Shown piece by piece: positions 18,245-28,700 of a stretch of 64,000 nucleotides of DNA. Origin of the DNA: an uncultured Prevotella sp. (lineage in GTDB: Bacteria > Bacteroidota > Bacteroidia > Bacteroidales > Bacteroidaceae). The stretch spans positions 1-64,000 of the forward strand of contig CAMPYJ010000005.1 of assembly GCA_946998205.1 (NCBI GenBank), written 5' to 3'. Under the pieces are notes generated by a model, which had not been told where the DNA came from, ran no database searches, and saw nothing but the letters and a program-made list of their open reading frames with translations. Within the stretch, counting starts at the first letter, position 1, and each line of letters begins with the position of its first letter. A program made the translations under genes and the position numbers.

Positions 18245-19156
18245 TTATTTTTTCTCGTAAGGAATTACAAATTTAAAACCGCGCCCGACAAGTACCGCAT
18301 GGTTCGCCCTGACTTCCTGGACGTATAATTTGCACTTACCCTCTTTTAGAGAGCTGAACTCGTCGGGATAGCGAAAACCGAGCTCAACGTCAATATAAGA
18401 ACCTTGCCGGGGATTTATGACGGCAGGCGTAATCTTGATGGTTTTCTTAGAAACTGTTGGGTTGGCCTCGTTACATATCCAAACCCCCGCTCCTTTACGA
18501 TGCACCACCAACGTGTTGCGCATCAAAACGCTTAAACTTCTCGACGTGGTGCTATATACTCCCGACTCATCAGCCTCGCCTTTGCATCGCACTTCTACTT
18601 TAATCGTTTTGGTTTGATGATCCTGCCCTGTGATGTGGAGATAAGCGTCGCCCTCGCAATAGGTATCTATTTCTATGATGTTGGTCTTGGCGTTCCACTT
18701 AACCTTCTTCAGAACACGCATAGGGTCTTCCACACTCATTTGTGCCATGCCGCCTCCACCATTGACACTTACCGATCGGCTCTCATCCCGAGGGAACAAC
18801 CGTATGACATCCTCGGTAGAGGTAATGTTGGGCACTATAACATTTATATCCAACTTGCGACACTCATCGCCCGACCAAACAGTGGCATACGTTTCACCCT
18901 CCAATATACCTGTAACACGTAATGTATCTTCGTTGATGCTGACAGTAGCCAACTTTGAGTTGTTGATATTGCACTTGTATTTACCAGTCCCACCCTTTAA
19001 GATTAACATGCGGGTCGCGTGCGTAAACACATCAATAGATGATAAGTCGTTATCCCCTATCAATATTTTAGACGGTTCTAAATCCGACTCTGTGTGGCAT
19101 GCGGTCAACGACATGCCAAGTATTATCACTGATAGCCAACTATATATATGCTTCAT
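18245..19156 (-). CDS. Surface lipoprotein of unknown function, end of Ics-like operon
   Basis: I do not recognise the family. A lipoprotein signal peptide ends in LTAC, and the next residues (HTESDLE) are acidic, as in Bacteroidetes lipoproteins sent to the cell surface. The rest (303 residues in all) looks all-beta. Residues 30-110 read like a bacterial Ig-like fold (KLATVSINEDTLRVTGILEG), and more beta repeats follow. It starts 10 bases after the preceding gene's stop, so it is surely co-transcribed with it. Confidence 0.75.
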   Translation of the reverse strand: MKHIYSWLSVIILGMSLTACHTESDLEPSKILIGDNDLSSIDVFTHATRMLILKGGTGKYKCNINNSKLATVSINEDTLRVTGILEGETYATVWSGDECRKLDINVIVPNITSTEDVIRLFPRDESRSVSVNGGGGMAQMSVEDPMRVLKKVKWNAKTNIIEIDTYCEGDAYLHITGQDHQTKTIKVEVRCKGEADESGVYSTTSRSLSVLMRNTLVVHRKGAGVWICNEANPTVSKKTIKITPAVINPRQGSYIDVELGFRYPDEFSSLKEGKCKLYVQEVRANHAVLVGRGFKFVIPYEKK

Positions 19157-19166
19157 GTTGATTAGC

Positions 19167-20270
19167 TTATTTCACATTTAAGTTATATTCCAAGGTCCAA
19201 GCCTTGCCATCACTCTCAATGATGTCCACAACTAATATATGTTTACCCGTTTTGTTGAAAACCAATTTGTATCCGTCGACAGGGACGAAGGGAATGCCGT
19301 CAAGCGTATATTTAATTTGAGCGTTGACATCATACAAATCGTTGAAAAACAACTCTATGTTTCGTGGACAATCACCATAGTTCTTAATTTGATAGATGTA
19401 GGGAATGCGATTTTCATCCTCCCTGCCTAGTATTATTGATTCTGTGGTAATGTTTTTTTTAGCCACTTTCGACTTCTTTCCGTCAGGCATAATCGTCTGC
19501 ACACCTATTTCGTAGGGAGTGTTAGGCTGCATTTTTTGCAAGATATAGTCGGTTGTGCTTATTGTAGATACCTGCTTTCCATTAAGCAAAATATTGTATT
19601 TGATGCCACTGCCTTGCACAGGATGCCACGACATAAAAATTTCATGTTGTTTTGCAGAAACTTTCACATCATAAGGCATCGGTACATCCTCGGTAATAGT
19701 ACTATTTTTTATTTTCTTAAAAACCACATCGTCAATCAATAGATAGTTATAGGCATCGGAATTTTCTTCTTTCATTTCAAAACAAAATCCCGCGCAATCC
19801 ACTCCTTGCGGAGCGACAAAATCTATAGTTTTTTGTTTCCATTCAGTAGGGGATGCATCTGTAACCATATCCTTTGAAGCTTTCTTTGCATCCGTTTTAA
19901 CTTTGCGCTTTTCTTTGCACCATATCACGGTGGAAACACAATTGGGATGCTGTAACGTACCTTTATACCAATAGGTAAGGCGATAAGTTGCTCCGCCCTC
20001 AATGTTCATATAATAATAGTTGTATGCTCGGTCACTTATAGATAGCGTATGCGGGATTGCTACTAACTTGACAGCGTGGCTGCCACCATGTGCTTGATTT
20101 GATTTTTCAATGTTACCCCCTGAAAAAGACCAACACATAGGTTTCTCATAGATGCCAGCGGTGCGCCACTCTTCAAACCCACCGTTCAATATCAAGTTGG
20201 GATGTGTTTGAGCTGTTACGTCTAGCGTACACCATAGGAACGCTAACAATAATAGTTTATATAAATTCAT
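19167..20270 (-). CDS. Secreted protein with CBM4/9-like and fibronectin type III domains
   Basis: The signal peptide ends in VTAQ without a lipobox, so the protein is secreted or periplasmic rather than lipidated. Residues about 23-188 resemble a carbohydrate-binding module of the 4/9 type: PNLILNGGFEEWRTAG at the start, and YNYLLIDDVVFKK at the end. Residues about 195-275 look like an FnIII domain (MPYDVKVSAKQHEIFMSWHP). The last 90 residues are another beta domain. It sits among lipoprotein genes of the Ics-like operon. A glycan- or protein-binding role is inferred from domains only. Confidence 0.7.
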   Translation of the reverse strand: MNLYKLLLLAFLWCTLDVTAQTHPNLILNGGFEEWRTAGIYEKPMCWSFSGGNIEKSNQAHGGSHAVKLVAIPHTLSISDRAYNYYYMNIEGGATYRLTYWYKGTLQHPNCVSTVIWCKEKRKVKTDAKKASKDMVTDASPTEWKQKTIDFVAPQGVDCAGFCFEMKEENSDAYNYLLIDDVVFKKIKNSTITEDVPMPYDVKVSAKQHEIFMSWHPVQGSGIKYNILLNGKQVSTISTTDYILQKMQPNTPYEIGVQTIMPDGKKSKVAKKNITTESIILGREDENRIPYIYQIKNYGDCPRNIELFFNDLYDVNAQIKYTLDGIPFVPVDGYKLVFNKTGKHILVVDIIESDGKAWTLEYNLNVK

Positions 20271-20312
20271 AGTTTTACTTTTTTCTTATAAGAGTTATCG
20301 CATATATGCTTA

Positions 20313-21488
20313 TCATTTTATGCGCTGCTTGATTTGTGCTACAGTATAGGCAATGGATCCAGGGGTAGTGGAATCGCCTTCCAGACGCTGCTTATCCCAC
20401 AACCCAGAGCTTTGAGTAAGTGCATCTAAAAGCGTTTGTACCTCATCAAAGGTATATAATGGTTTCCCTTCTGTATTCACGGCAAACTGCAACGAGAACA
20501 CGGCACCATAGGCACGTGACAGGAATACCAGGGCATTGCTGATATCCTCGTGTAAATTGGCATTTGTCACTTCGCCTGACAACAACTGTATGGCATGCAC
20601 GGCGACCACCTTAGACAGTTCTTGCCTAATGGTATAAAGACATGTTCTCATCTCGTCAAACCTATACTCGGTCATGGCCAATCGTCCTGCCGCAAAGGCG
20701 TTGTAAAGTTTAATACGACTTCCCTTTAGCGCACTGCGTTCATTTTTTTGCACAATGGGCAACCAGTATTGGTAATAACCATAAGCCAAGTCCCAATGAT
20801 GTTCCAGTTCTGTATAATTATGTCCGTTTACCAGATTTGAAGCTGCCTGATCTTTCAAAAGCTGTTGGTCGTTGTATAACTCAGGGTTAAGATGCACATT
20901 CAGGATTTTATCCAAATAAATGCTTCCCCTAATCATCTCATAGTACACTTCCGCCACGGCTACACCTTTGGCATTAACAAACGCTAAGTTTTCATCGCCA
21001 ATATTATAGCCTATATATCCTCCTTTGCCCATTTGTGCCTTGGTGTTGCGAATATCGGCAGGACGAGGGTAGCCGTAACCACTCAATGCTCTCGACTCAT
21101 TGAATAATTGTTGAAAGACTGCGAGGATGCGATCCCTGTCAACACGGTGAACCATAGATGTAGCTATCTCATCAAATGGCGCTTTACCATACACTCCTTG
21201 CTTGAAATATCCGTTCATCCGCTCCTGCTGTACGACACTTGATATACGAGCTTCTTTCATGAACGAGTGATATACAATATCAGCAGGCTCTTTTAACAGC
21301 TCACACTCTAATGTATTAACACTACTTTCATCATTCCTGACAAACTTATATTCTGGGTCTGGCCATGTAGGCATGATGTACGATGACTCTATGGTTTCAT
21401 CGGGCCATGTTGTGCATGATGTTATGGAGGTGCACAGTGCCAACCACAGCATGAATATACAAAAAGGTCTGTTACGTTTATTCTTCAT
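20313..21488 (-). CDS. Lipoprotein, DUF4856-like, in Ics-like operon
   Basis: A 391-residue lipoprotein with the lipobox ITSC. The sequence is helical and rich in Tyr, Gln and Leu. It includes GKGGYIGYNIGDENLAFVN, then AEVYYEMIRGSIYLDKIL and LEHHWDLAYGYYQYW, which I associate with the DUF4856 family, a group often found with iron-regulated SusCD loci. The family call is from memory of the pattern and not certain. It follows the gene at 21507 by 18 bases and precedes the CBM/FnIII gene by 42 bases. A role in binding a host iron protein is a guess from context. Confidence 0.7.
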   Translation of the reverse strand: MKNKRNRPFCIFMLWLALCTSITSCTTWPDETIESSYIMPTWPDPEYKFVRNDESSVNTLECELLKEPADIVYHSFMKEARISSVVQQERMNGYFKQGVYGKAPFDEIATSMVHRVDRDRILAVFQQLFNESRALSGYGYPRPADIRNTKAQMGKGGYIGYNIGDENLAFVNAKGVAVAEVYYEMIRGSIYLDKILNVHLNPELYNDQQLLKDQAASNLVNGHNYTELEHHWDLAYGYYQYWLPIVQKNERSALKGSRIKLYNAFAAGRLAMTEYRFDEMRTCLYTIRQELSKVVAVHAIQLLSGEVTNANLHEDISNALVFLSRAYGAVFSLQFAVNTEGKPLYTFDEVQTLLDALTQSSGLWDKQRLEGDSTTPGSIAYTVAQIKQRIK

Positions 21489-21506
21489 GATTTTATCCCA
21501 TTATCT

Positions 21507-22139
21507 TTATGGCAATATGATATATCCACAAAATGGATTTTTAATTAAATTGATACCCTCTTCATTTTGAAATTGCTCTACATGTAAAGGGCGCACAATG
21601 GTAAGTCCATCATTGGATACAGCCGAAATGGTGGCGCGCACAGATGAGTTGCTTGGACCTCCGCCCTTTACTTGCAAAAACATAGGGAAGCCAGACATGG
21701 CTTGAAAAGTAATTTTTTGCTCCTCTCCATTTTTAAGCAATTTTACATCGCTATCATCAAAATCATCAGCTTCCGTGAAAAAGGTTTTCAGGGTCTTGTC
21801 AGCATCAATGTATCTGATAGTATAAGTTGAGGAAAGTTCTTCATCAGGCACCAAGCTGCCTTGCAATTCCTTTTCAAAAAAAGAACAAATCAGGGTTACC
21901 GTATAAGTACGCTTCTCACCGTTAATCTCAACTCCTGGGTAGACGTAGCTATTCTCATTCATATCGATGCTTGCTAATTGCAAGGCTTGATCATCGTACG
22001 ATATCTTTGGTTTTTCTATTCCCTTAAATGGAAATAATTTGTCGTAGTCTTCATCGGCATCGTCGTTTACGGCAGGTGAACATGCTGAGAATAATATCAA
22101 GGTAAAGGCTGAGAGTGTTATATATAATTTCTTTTTCAT
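21507..22139 (-). CDS. Small lipoprotein of unknown function in Ics-like operon
   Basis: A 210-residue protein with a lipobox in FSAC and an acid-rich stretch right after the Cys (NDDADEDYD), a likely surface-export signal. The rest looks like two beta domains; one has the segment YVYPGVEINGEKRTYTVTLI. I do not recognise the family. It is tightly packed between the DUF4302 gene (26 bases upstream) and the DUF4856-like gene. Confidence 0.72.
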   Translation of the reverse strand: MKKKLYITLSAFTLILFSACSPAVNDDADEDYDKLFPFKGIEKPKISYDDQALQLASIDMNENSYVYPGVEINGEKRTYTVTLICSFFEKELQGSLVPDEELSSTYTIRYIDADKTLKTFFTEADDFDDSDVKLLKNGEEQKITFQAMSGFPMFLQVKGGGPSNSSVRATISAVSNDGLTIVRPLHVEQFQNEEGINLIKNPFCGYIILP

Positions 22140-22165
22140 ACCGTTCGTTGTTATCTGTTTATATT

Positions 22166-23191
22166 TTATTCATTGGTAGGAACGTCTTGAATAACCGCTT
22201 TCAAACCAGTTATTTTTCCTTCTGGGTGTAGATGCTTACTTACTAACCTAATGCTTCTCCATTCGGGATGATACACTTCTACCAATTCAGCTTCGAAATG
22301 GTTGCCAATACGTTGAAAGTCGGCAAACACCTGTTTGTTGTTCAATCGCAGACCTGCTCTAAAAGTAATACCTTTAGGCGTGCCACAATATCCAGAACCC
22401 AACACGGAAAATTCTTTAGGTGGATAGTCTGGGATAGGGTTAGGTTTCGTCACCTCCATAAACAGATAATATCTCTGTTTCTCGGTCGTGGCCACGCGTC
22501 CACCGTTTCTGCCAAGATAGTAATCGCTCTGAAAGTAAACACGACCGCCTCTGTGTATATATAACTGTGGATTTTTCATTTGCTCAAATACTCGTCTGTT
22601 ATCGTATGCTTGTTTTACCGCATCGGCAAACTCATGCACATTATGCAAGGGTTTCATCAAAATATATTCGCATGCTGGCTTAAGGTATGAGGCAGTTTTG
22701 AATACCAGCAATCCGTCTTCATCACGTCCTTGGTATAACCAGTCGCATGCGCCTCCATAACTATCATTGACCAGCTTGTGTATATAGTTTGTGGTAAGAA
22801 AAGTAAGTTGGGTGCAACTATTTGCCCCTATTTTGTATTCGCCCATCATGGAAGTAGCAACACTTTTGGGGTCAAAGTCGGCACGCATCTCTACTTTCCC
22901 ATGTTGTAAAAAACGCATGGTAAAACAAACACCTCCATAACCATATCTGTCAGTTCCGTATTGGTATTCGGCTTTTATTTTATCACTGATGTTAGAAAAC
23001 AGCAAGGAATCTGTTTTAGGGAAATACATAACCAACCATCCTGCTTTGTTGTTAACCAGCTCAGTGTTCAACGCCTCAATGGCTTGCCTCTTGCGCTGGG
23101 TAGGTGTGTTCACAAATTCTCGTTCTTCATCATGGCAGCTGTAGAAAATGCAACCAAGTAGAGTGAGGAGTATGTATGAAAGATACTTCAT
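22166..23191 (-). CDS. DUF4302-family lipoprotein
   Basis: A 341-residue lipoprotein with lipobox YSC followed by HDEERE. The N-terminal pattern (TPTQRKRQAIEALNTELVNN followed by AGWLVMYFPKTD) is the hallmark of DUF4302 proteins, which in Bacteroidetes usually sit next to a SusCD pair and a Peptidase_Mx1-like lipoprotein, as here. The biochemical role of the family is not known to me. Its ATG lies one base after the stop of the Mx1-like gene, so the two are translationally linked. Confidence 0.82.
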   Translation of the reverse strand: MKYLSYILLTLLGCIFYSCHDEEREFVNTPTQRKRQAIEALNTELVNNKAGWLVMYFPKTDSLLFSNISDKIKAEYQYGTDRYGYGGVCFTMRFLQHGKVEMRADFDPKSVATSMMGEYKIGANSCTQLTFLTTNYIHKLVNDSYGGACDWLYQGRDEDGLLVFKTASYLKPACEYILMKPLHNVHEFADAVKQAYDNRRVFEQMKNPQLYIHRGGRVYFQSDYYLGRNGGRVATTEKQRYYLFMEVTKPNPIPDYPPKEFSVLGSGYCGTPKGITFRAGLRLNNKQVFADFQRIGNHFEAELVEVYHPEWRSIRLVSKHLHPEGKITGLKAVIQDVPTNE

Positions 23192-23192
23192 C

Positions 23193-24146
23193 TTATTTTG
23201 TATTTAGATATTTATTCAAGGTTCTGACGCTCTTAAGTTGCAATGTGAGCAATTTAACGTGCCAGTTATTCCAAGCATACTGCTCGACAAACATTTTTTT
23301 TGCCATAAAATCATGATAGGCACGATCGGCCTCTTGTTTATAGCGTTTATTCACTTCGGGGTCAGAGTCTTCGTCTGGTGTACGTGCTTCATCTTCTGCT
23401 TGTTTAAGTTTTGCTGGTGTAGATGTCAAGATAACGCTTAACATCTCTGCCATGTCGTCCTCAGGATTAAGCATGGAAAGATAGGTGTAAAATCCACGTT
23501 TGTTGGCATATCCCACTAACCCAATATCGTTGTTCGCACCATTTATCTCGGAGAGGAGTTGAGTGTCGGTGATATATTTTCCTTCACTGATGGCAGCAAA
23601 TTTAGCTCTATCGTATGGTATCTGCTCTAACACTCGTTTCATCATTTGGTGATATACGCTGCGAACAAGTCTATTAACTTTATGCTTGTCGTTTGCATCA
23701 AAATCATTAACATGATATATACTCATCTCTACTGGCTGTGACGCAATGTTGTACATGCGCTCAACACCATTCTTATCTGGGTTTCCGCCCCCATATAATG
23801 TAATGCGTACTGGCAAACAGTAGTTAAGCAGGTTGCCTTTGCCTTCCATTTGAATATCCCTAAAGGTATCAAAGCATAAAGAGCTAATAGCGTTAAGAAC
23901 TTGTTTTATGTTTGTAGTGTCAGGAGGATACACATAGACTCCTTTCTGACTGTTATTCTTTTGCCACTGATATACCACCTCTGGACCATACACCTTGGTA
24001 AAATGCTGTTCTATCCATTGTGCCGTTTGCGTTTGAGTGGCATTGCTGTCCACAACACTGTCATCTGATAGTGTGTCATGTTGGCAAGACGTTGCCAGTA
24101 ATGCCCATAGGCCTATATATGCTAAGAAATATTTCTGTATATTCAT
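23193..24146 (-). CDS. Mx1-type zinc metallopeptidase-like lipoprotein with degenerate active site
   Basis: A 317-residue lipoprotein (Cys21, lipobox ATSC). Size, gene neighbours (SusD before, DUF4302 after) and overall layout match putative zinc-binding metallopeptidase lipoproteins (Peptidase_Mx1). Where those proteins usually carry HExxH, this one has H166-Q-M-M-K170. Only the first His is kept, the catalytic Glu is Gln and the second His is Lys. It should therefore not bind zinc or cleave peptides in the usual way. It probably acts as a binding protein on the surface. The family assignment rests on context and layout and is less sure than the lipoprotein call. Confidence 0.72.
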   Translation of the reverse strand: MNIQKYFLAYIGLWALLATSCQHDTLSDDSVVDSNATQTQTAQWIEQHFTKVYGPEVVYQWQKNNSQKGVYVYPPDTTNIKQVLNAISSLCFDTFRDIQMEGKGNLLNYCLPVRITLYGGGNPDKNGVERMYNIASQPVEMSIYHVNDFDANDKHKVNRLVRSVYHQMMKRVLEQIPYDRAKFAAISEGKYITDTQLLSEINGANNDIGLVGYANKRGFYTYLSMLNPEDDMAEMLSVILTSTPAKLKQAEDEARTPDEDSDPEVNKRYKQEADRAYHDFMAKKMFVEQYAWNNWHVKLLTLQLKSVRTLNKYLNTK

Positions 24147-24175
24147 TTTGTTGCGTTATAAATTACCTACTATGT

Positions 24176-25705
24176 TTATCTAATGAGTTCTTTGCGTTCA
24201 CGAGGATTAGGAGCCAGTCCTCTGTTTTGTGCTTCTATGGGAATTTGCAATACTTTTCGTGGGTCGTCTTTCTCTAAGGGGAAATAATATTTAGATTTTG
24301 TATTACGCTTCACACTCAAATGAAACCTTCTAATGTCTAACCAGCGTAGCCCCTCAGCAAAAAACTCTTTTTGCCTGAAATCGGCAAATAACTTTACCAA
24401 TGCAAGCTGTTTTAATGTCATGCCATAGAAAGGGGTGTACACATCATAATTATTTTCACTTGTACGCATATAAATATCCCTTTCAACAGTAGGCATAAAG
24501 CCAAACTTACCCTGCATATATTGCAGGTAATCATTAATGGCTCTATCATACTGTTTTAGCATGGCATAAGCTTCCATTCTATTAAGCAAAGCTTCATCTG
24601 CAGTAAACAATACATTGCTCACGTAAATTCCCCGAGGTCTTAATCCAATGCTTTCAGTGGTAGACAGCTCATCAAACTTGGCGATATACTTACCATTTAC
24701 TATAGGTGATGGTGAATAAACAAAAGGATATGTACCGTCAAAAGTCATTTTAGAGAAATCGCCTCCCCCTTCGATACCTCTTTTGTTGAATATTTCGTCA
24801 ACAGTTTGTTTGGTTGATCCGTAACGATCCGTAGGCATTTGTCTCGCCCACCGAGACTCGGTGGTACAAATCAATAAGTTGCCAGGCTCGTCGGGAGATG
24901 TGTAGCGTGTAGACAAACGCTGACGTTTAAACTCAAATTGCCGTGAATATCCCACCCAATGCCTTAATATGGTTTTGGGGTCAGCGCCTAACACATAATT
25001 AGCATATTCCACTACTTTTTCCCATTCACCTTTCATCAGATAAAAGCGAGAGGCGAACGTGTAAGCCGCTTTTTTGTTGAAGTGATATTTAGGTTGCTTA
25101 TAATATCTGTCGGTGACTAAGGTGACACCACGCTTCAAGTCGCTTTCAATACTATCATATACTTCGTTGACAGTACCTCTGTTATAATTAGTCAGCGCAT
25201 GTTTCTCGGGTTTGTTAACATAAGGTATACCAGGAGATTGCTCTGCATTACCATAAGGCTCTGCCCAGATATTGACCAGCATGAAGTGAAGGTAAGCTCT
25301 AAGCAAAAATGCCTCGCCATATAAAGCCTTGACACGTTCATTCTTCGGATATTTTTTTAGCAGCTCCAAAGCCTTGTTGGCCTGCGCAATCCCTTTATAA
25401 CAACTATTCCAATAATTTAAGGGTGTGTCAATGTCTTCTTGGGTATCATCCTCCCAATAAAACATTTCTTCGTTCAGTTGTGTATGTGTGCCATTTGCTC
25501 TGATGTCTACATTATCAGTACGAGGCTCTAAAAAAGGAATATAGCTTGCCTCTGGATAAGCTCCTGCAAGTAATTGGGCAATTCCTTCTTCATTGTCTAT
25601 GTTTACATCAATGTCCGAATCGGGAATTTTGTCCAAAAAATCGTTACAGCCACATAGAGCTAAAGTGGCAAAGACCAAGACATATTTATATAGATAGTAT
25701 TTCAT
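24176..25705 (-). CDS. SusD/RagB-family lipoprotein of the Ics-like locus
   Basis: The protein has 509 residues from the preferred ATG at 25705. That start gives a signal peptide ending in LALCGC, with CNDFLDKIPDSDID as the mature N-terminus, typical of SusD proteins. The SusD motifs are FLLRAYLHFMLVNIWAEPYG and, at the C-terminus, FFAEGLRWLDIRRFHL. The frame runs upstream to an in-frame ATG at 25720 inside the end of susC, but the downstream ATG sits one base past the susC stop, so the genes are translationally coupled. It would form the lid on the adjacent SusC barrel. The substrate is unknown; in Ics-type systems it is thought to involve transferrin rather than a glycan. Confidence 0.93.
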   Translation of the reverse strand: MKYYLYKYVLVFATLALCGCNDFLDKIPDSDIDVNIDNEEGIAQLLAGAYPEASYIPFLEPRTDNVDIRANGTHTQLNEEMFYWEDDTQEDIDTPLNYWNSCYKGIAQANKALELLKKYPKNERVKALYGEAFLLRAYLHFMLVNIWAEPYGNAEQSPGIPYVNKPEKHALTNYNRGTVNEVYDSIESDLKRGVTLVTDRYYKQPKYHFNKKAAYTFASRFYLMKGEWEKVVEYANYVLGADPKTILRHWVGYSRQFEFKRQRLSTRYTSPDEPGNLLICTTESRWARQMPTDRYGSTKQTVDEIFNKRGIEGGGDFSKMTFDGTYPFVYSPSPIVNGKYIAKFDELSTTESIGLRPRGIYVSNVLFTADEALLNRMEAYAMLKQYDRAINDYLQYMQGKFGFMPTVERDIYMRTSENNYDVYTPFYGMTLKQLALVKLFADFRQKEFFAEGLRWLDIRRFHLSVKRNTKSKYYFPLEKDDPRKVLQIPIEAQNRGLAPNPRERKELIR

Positions 25706-25706
25706 T

Positions 25707-28700
25707 TTAAAAACCAACATTTAAAGTAAAAGTATATTGTCGAGGCGTAGGCAGTGAAACGCCTCCTGTTTGATAATATTCAGGATCTTGTCCATGTAGT
25801 TTGGAATCAGCATAAATCAATAGTGGATTTGTAACATTTAAACGAACACTTCCACTTTTTAAGCCTATCGCTTTCATCCAACTTGGTTTTAAATAATAGG
25901 ATAGCGCAATATTTTTTAGTCTGACAAAGCTACCGTCGGCCACACGCAATTGTGAGTAGTTGTAGGTGTTGTATGCTTTTTCTATATTTTCCATTCCTAT
26001 CACGTCTATTATCTCCTTCGAAGGCAGTGTGGGTATGTCAGTATGATATTCATCGCCAGGATTGAGCCAACGATTGAGATAATTTTTGGAAAATACATTC
26101 AAATCGGCAAACTGTGTGTCAAATGTTGGATTTAGCCTAATCTTGTTGCCTGCTTGCATTGTTATGAAGCAAGAAAATTCCCAGTTGCGCCATTTCACGG
26201 TATTTGCCAATCCGCCCATTATATTAGGCTCAATAGGACCGTGATACAATAAATAAGTTTTAGTGTATTGTGTGTCGTTGAAGTCAGCTCCTACAATATC
26301 TTTCAACTCGTTTTGTGGTAATGGATATCGTCCAAAATTAAAGTTTGGTAGCCCGTTTTTGTCCAATCGTTGGAAATTAAACGAGAACAGCGAGCCTTTA
26401 GGATAACCAACTACGTTGCCACGACCTCTACCTGCCACCATGTCAAATGCGTTTGGTGAATTGAGCATACGGGTTATTTGTTGATGAATGGCATTGAATG
26501 TAAGATCTGTTGTCCATTTCCATGCATTGTTATTCACATTGATGGTATGCAATCCGAATTCAATACCACGAGCAACCATGTCGCCAAAGTTGGCGTATTT
26601 ATAGTATTGTCCGCCAACTCCAGATGTGCGTACCAAGTCTATCAAATCGAATGTATTGCGTTGGTATACATCTACTGTAGCCGAAATGCGATCTTTCAGG
26701 AATGCCACCTCTGCACCAACATTCAGCTCGTACATTTTTTCCCAAGTAAGATCTCTGTTTTCCAGCGAGAGCAAATTTAATTTGTTTTCTCTGTCATTTA
26801 GATTTAACCTATGGACTATACCACCTCTATAGATAGCCGATGCATTAGCTGCCGCTTCGTTCATTTTGGCTGTTAATCCATAACTTATACGAAATGCCAA
26901 TTTTGAAATGACATCATTCCCTTGCATAAAATTCTCCTTATCCACGTTCCATTTGGCTCCAACATTCCATGTTGGCAACCATAAAGCAGTAGATCCCTTT
27001 CCTGCGGCATTAGAGCCTTCAATATTCACCACAGTATTAAAAATGTACTTGCCCTGATAGCCATAGGTAATATTGCCAGAAAACGTAATGCCTCTTTCGT
27101 TTCTATTACGCAATGCAAAATAAGGGGTGTTTTCTTGAAACATTTTCTCAAAAATACCAGGTGCGCTTTGCACCTCATTACCGCGTTGATAACTAATGCC
27201 ATATCCCTGAAAAGAATTTGTAGTTTGCTGTAGAGTTCTTATTTCACCAAAAGCAAATCCTTTCAGGTCATGTACTCCTATTTGCTTGTCGTAATCAATA
27301 GCTATGCGTGCCAGCATACTTTGCATATTGGCATTGTTTAGGAAAAGTACACCACCTTGTTCTATGCCAGGTTTAGGTAGGAGTTCTGGATGATAGATGT
27401 CTTTTACAAGATATATATTTTGTTTTGCCACCCATGGTGTTTCACAAGCACGGTAAGCTCCTATCATGTTGGATCTTTCACCTATTTCATGTCGTCTACT
27501 TGTATGTGCTCTTCTGTATGAAAACATTGCTTTAAGGTTAAGAGCATCAGTAAACTTATAGGTCGCTTCGGTTTGCAATTTAAAGTCGACTACCTGTATT
27601 TTTAATTGATTGTTGTCATACTCGTTCAATATGTTAAAAGGAGCCCAGTTGTTACGGTAATATTCGCGTTGCCCATACTCATCATAGGGACGAAGCGTTC
27701 GGCTTGTTCCTAAAGCGTATGCAAACGGGTTGATGTCAAAATCTCGTTCAAATGTTCCAGATATGGTGTTTTTTTTCTGTGGCAAGGTGCCTGGTGCATT
27801 TTGCATACGCATATTGGCCTGTAACGATAATTTGGCAGTAAGGTGATTGGTTATGTAAAATGTGTTCTTAATGTTGGTTGTCAGTCGCTGCACCTGATCG
27901 GCAATAGTCCAACCAGCATCGTGATAATAGCCTATCGAGGCATAAGATGCTACATTTTTTCCACCTGCCGACAAACTTACTGTATGGTTTGTCATCAGGT
28001 TGTTTGTAAACAAAAGCCTAAACCAATCCGTATTGGCATATTCTCTTTGTCGTAAGAAGTTTTGTCGGGCTTCATAAGTGTTTGGCAACATCCAGTTGTG
28101 TGATTCGTCATCATAAGTGGTGAGCTGTTTGTACATTTGATGATAAACCCCGCCTCTACGTCCATATAACGATGTAGCTGGATCAAAATATCCTTTCTCT
28201 TGCATTTCCTGATACAGAGCCATCGTCTCTTGAGAGTTCAGCAAATCGAAGTGACTGTAATCTGGACGAGGGCGCCATGTGTTTTCTGTTGTATAATTAA
28301 TTTGCAATGGCATTTCCCTTTTACCACTTTTTGTCGTAATTACAATAACGCCATTGGCAGCCCGTGCGCCGTATACTGATGTGGCTGAGGCATCTTTTAG
28401 TACTTGAATATCTTGTATGTCAGCAGGATTAAGCCCTGCTACTGCCGAACTAATGAGCGTAACGGCATCACCAGACGCCAAGTCTTCGGGAGAAACATGT
28501 ACCATGTCCTCGTAAACAGCACCATCGATTACCCACAATGGCTGAACATTTCCCATGATGGAAGCACCCCCACGAATATTGATGCGCGGTGCAGCACCAA
28601 ATGTTCCGGATATGTTTTGAATCGACAGTCCAGGCACGCGACCCTCCAACATGCGCGAGACATCACCAATACCCTCGAGTTTGATGTCGGTCATTTTCAC

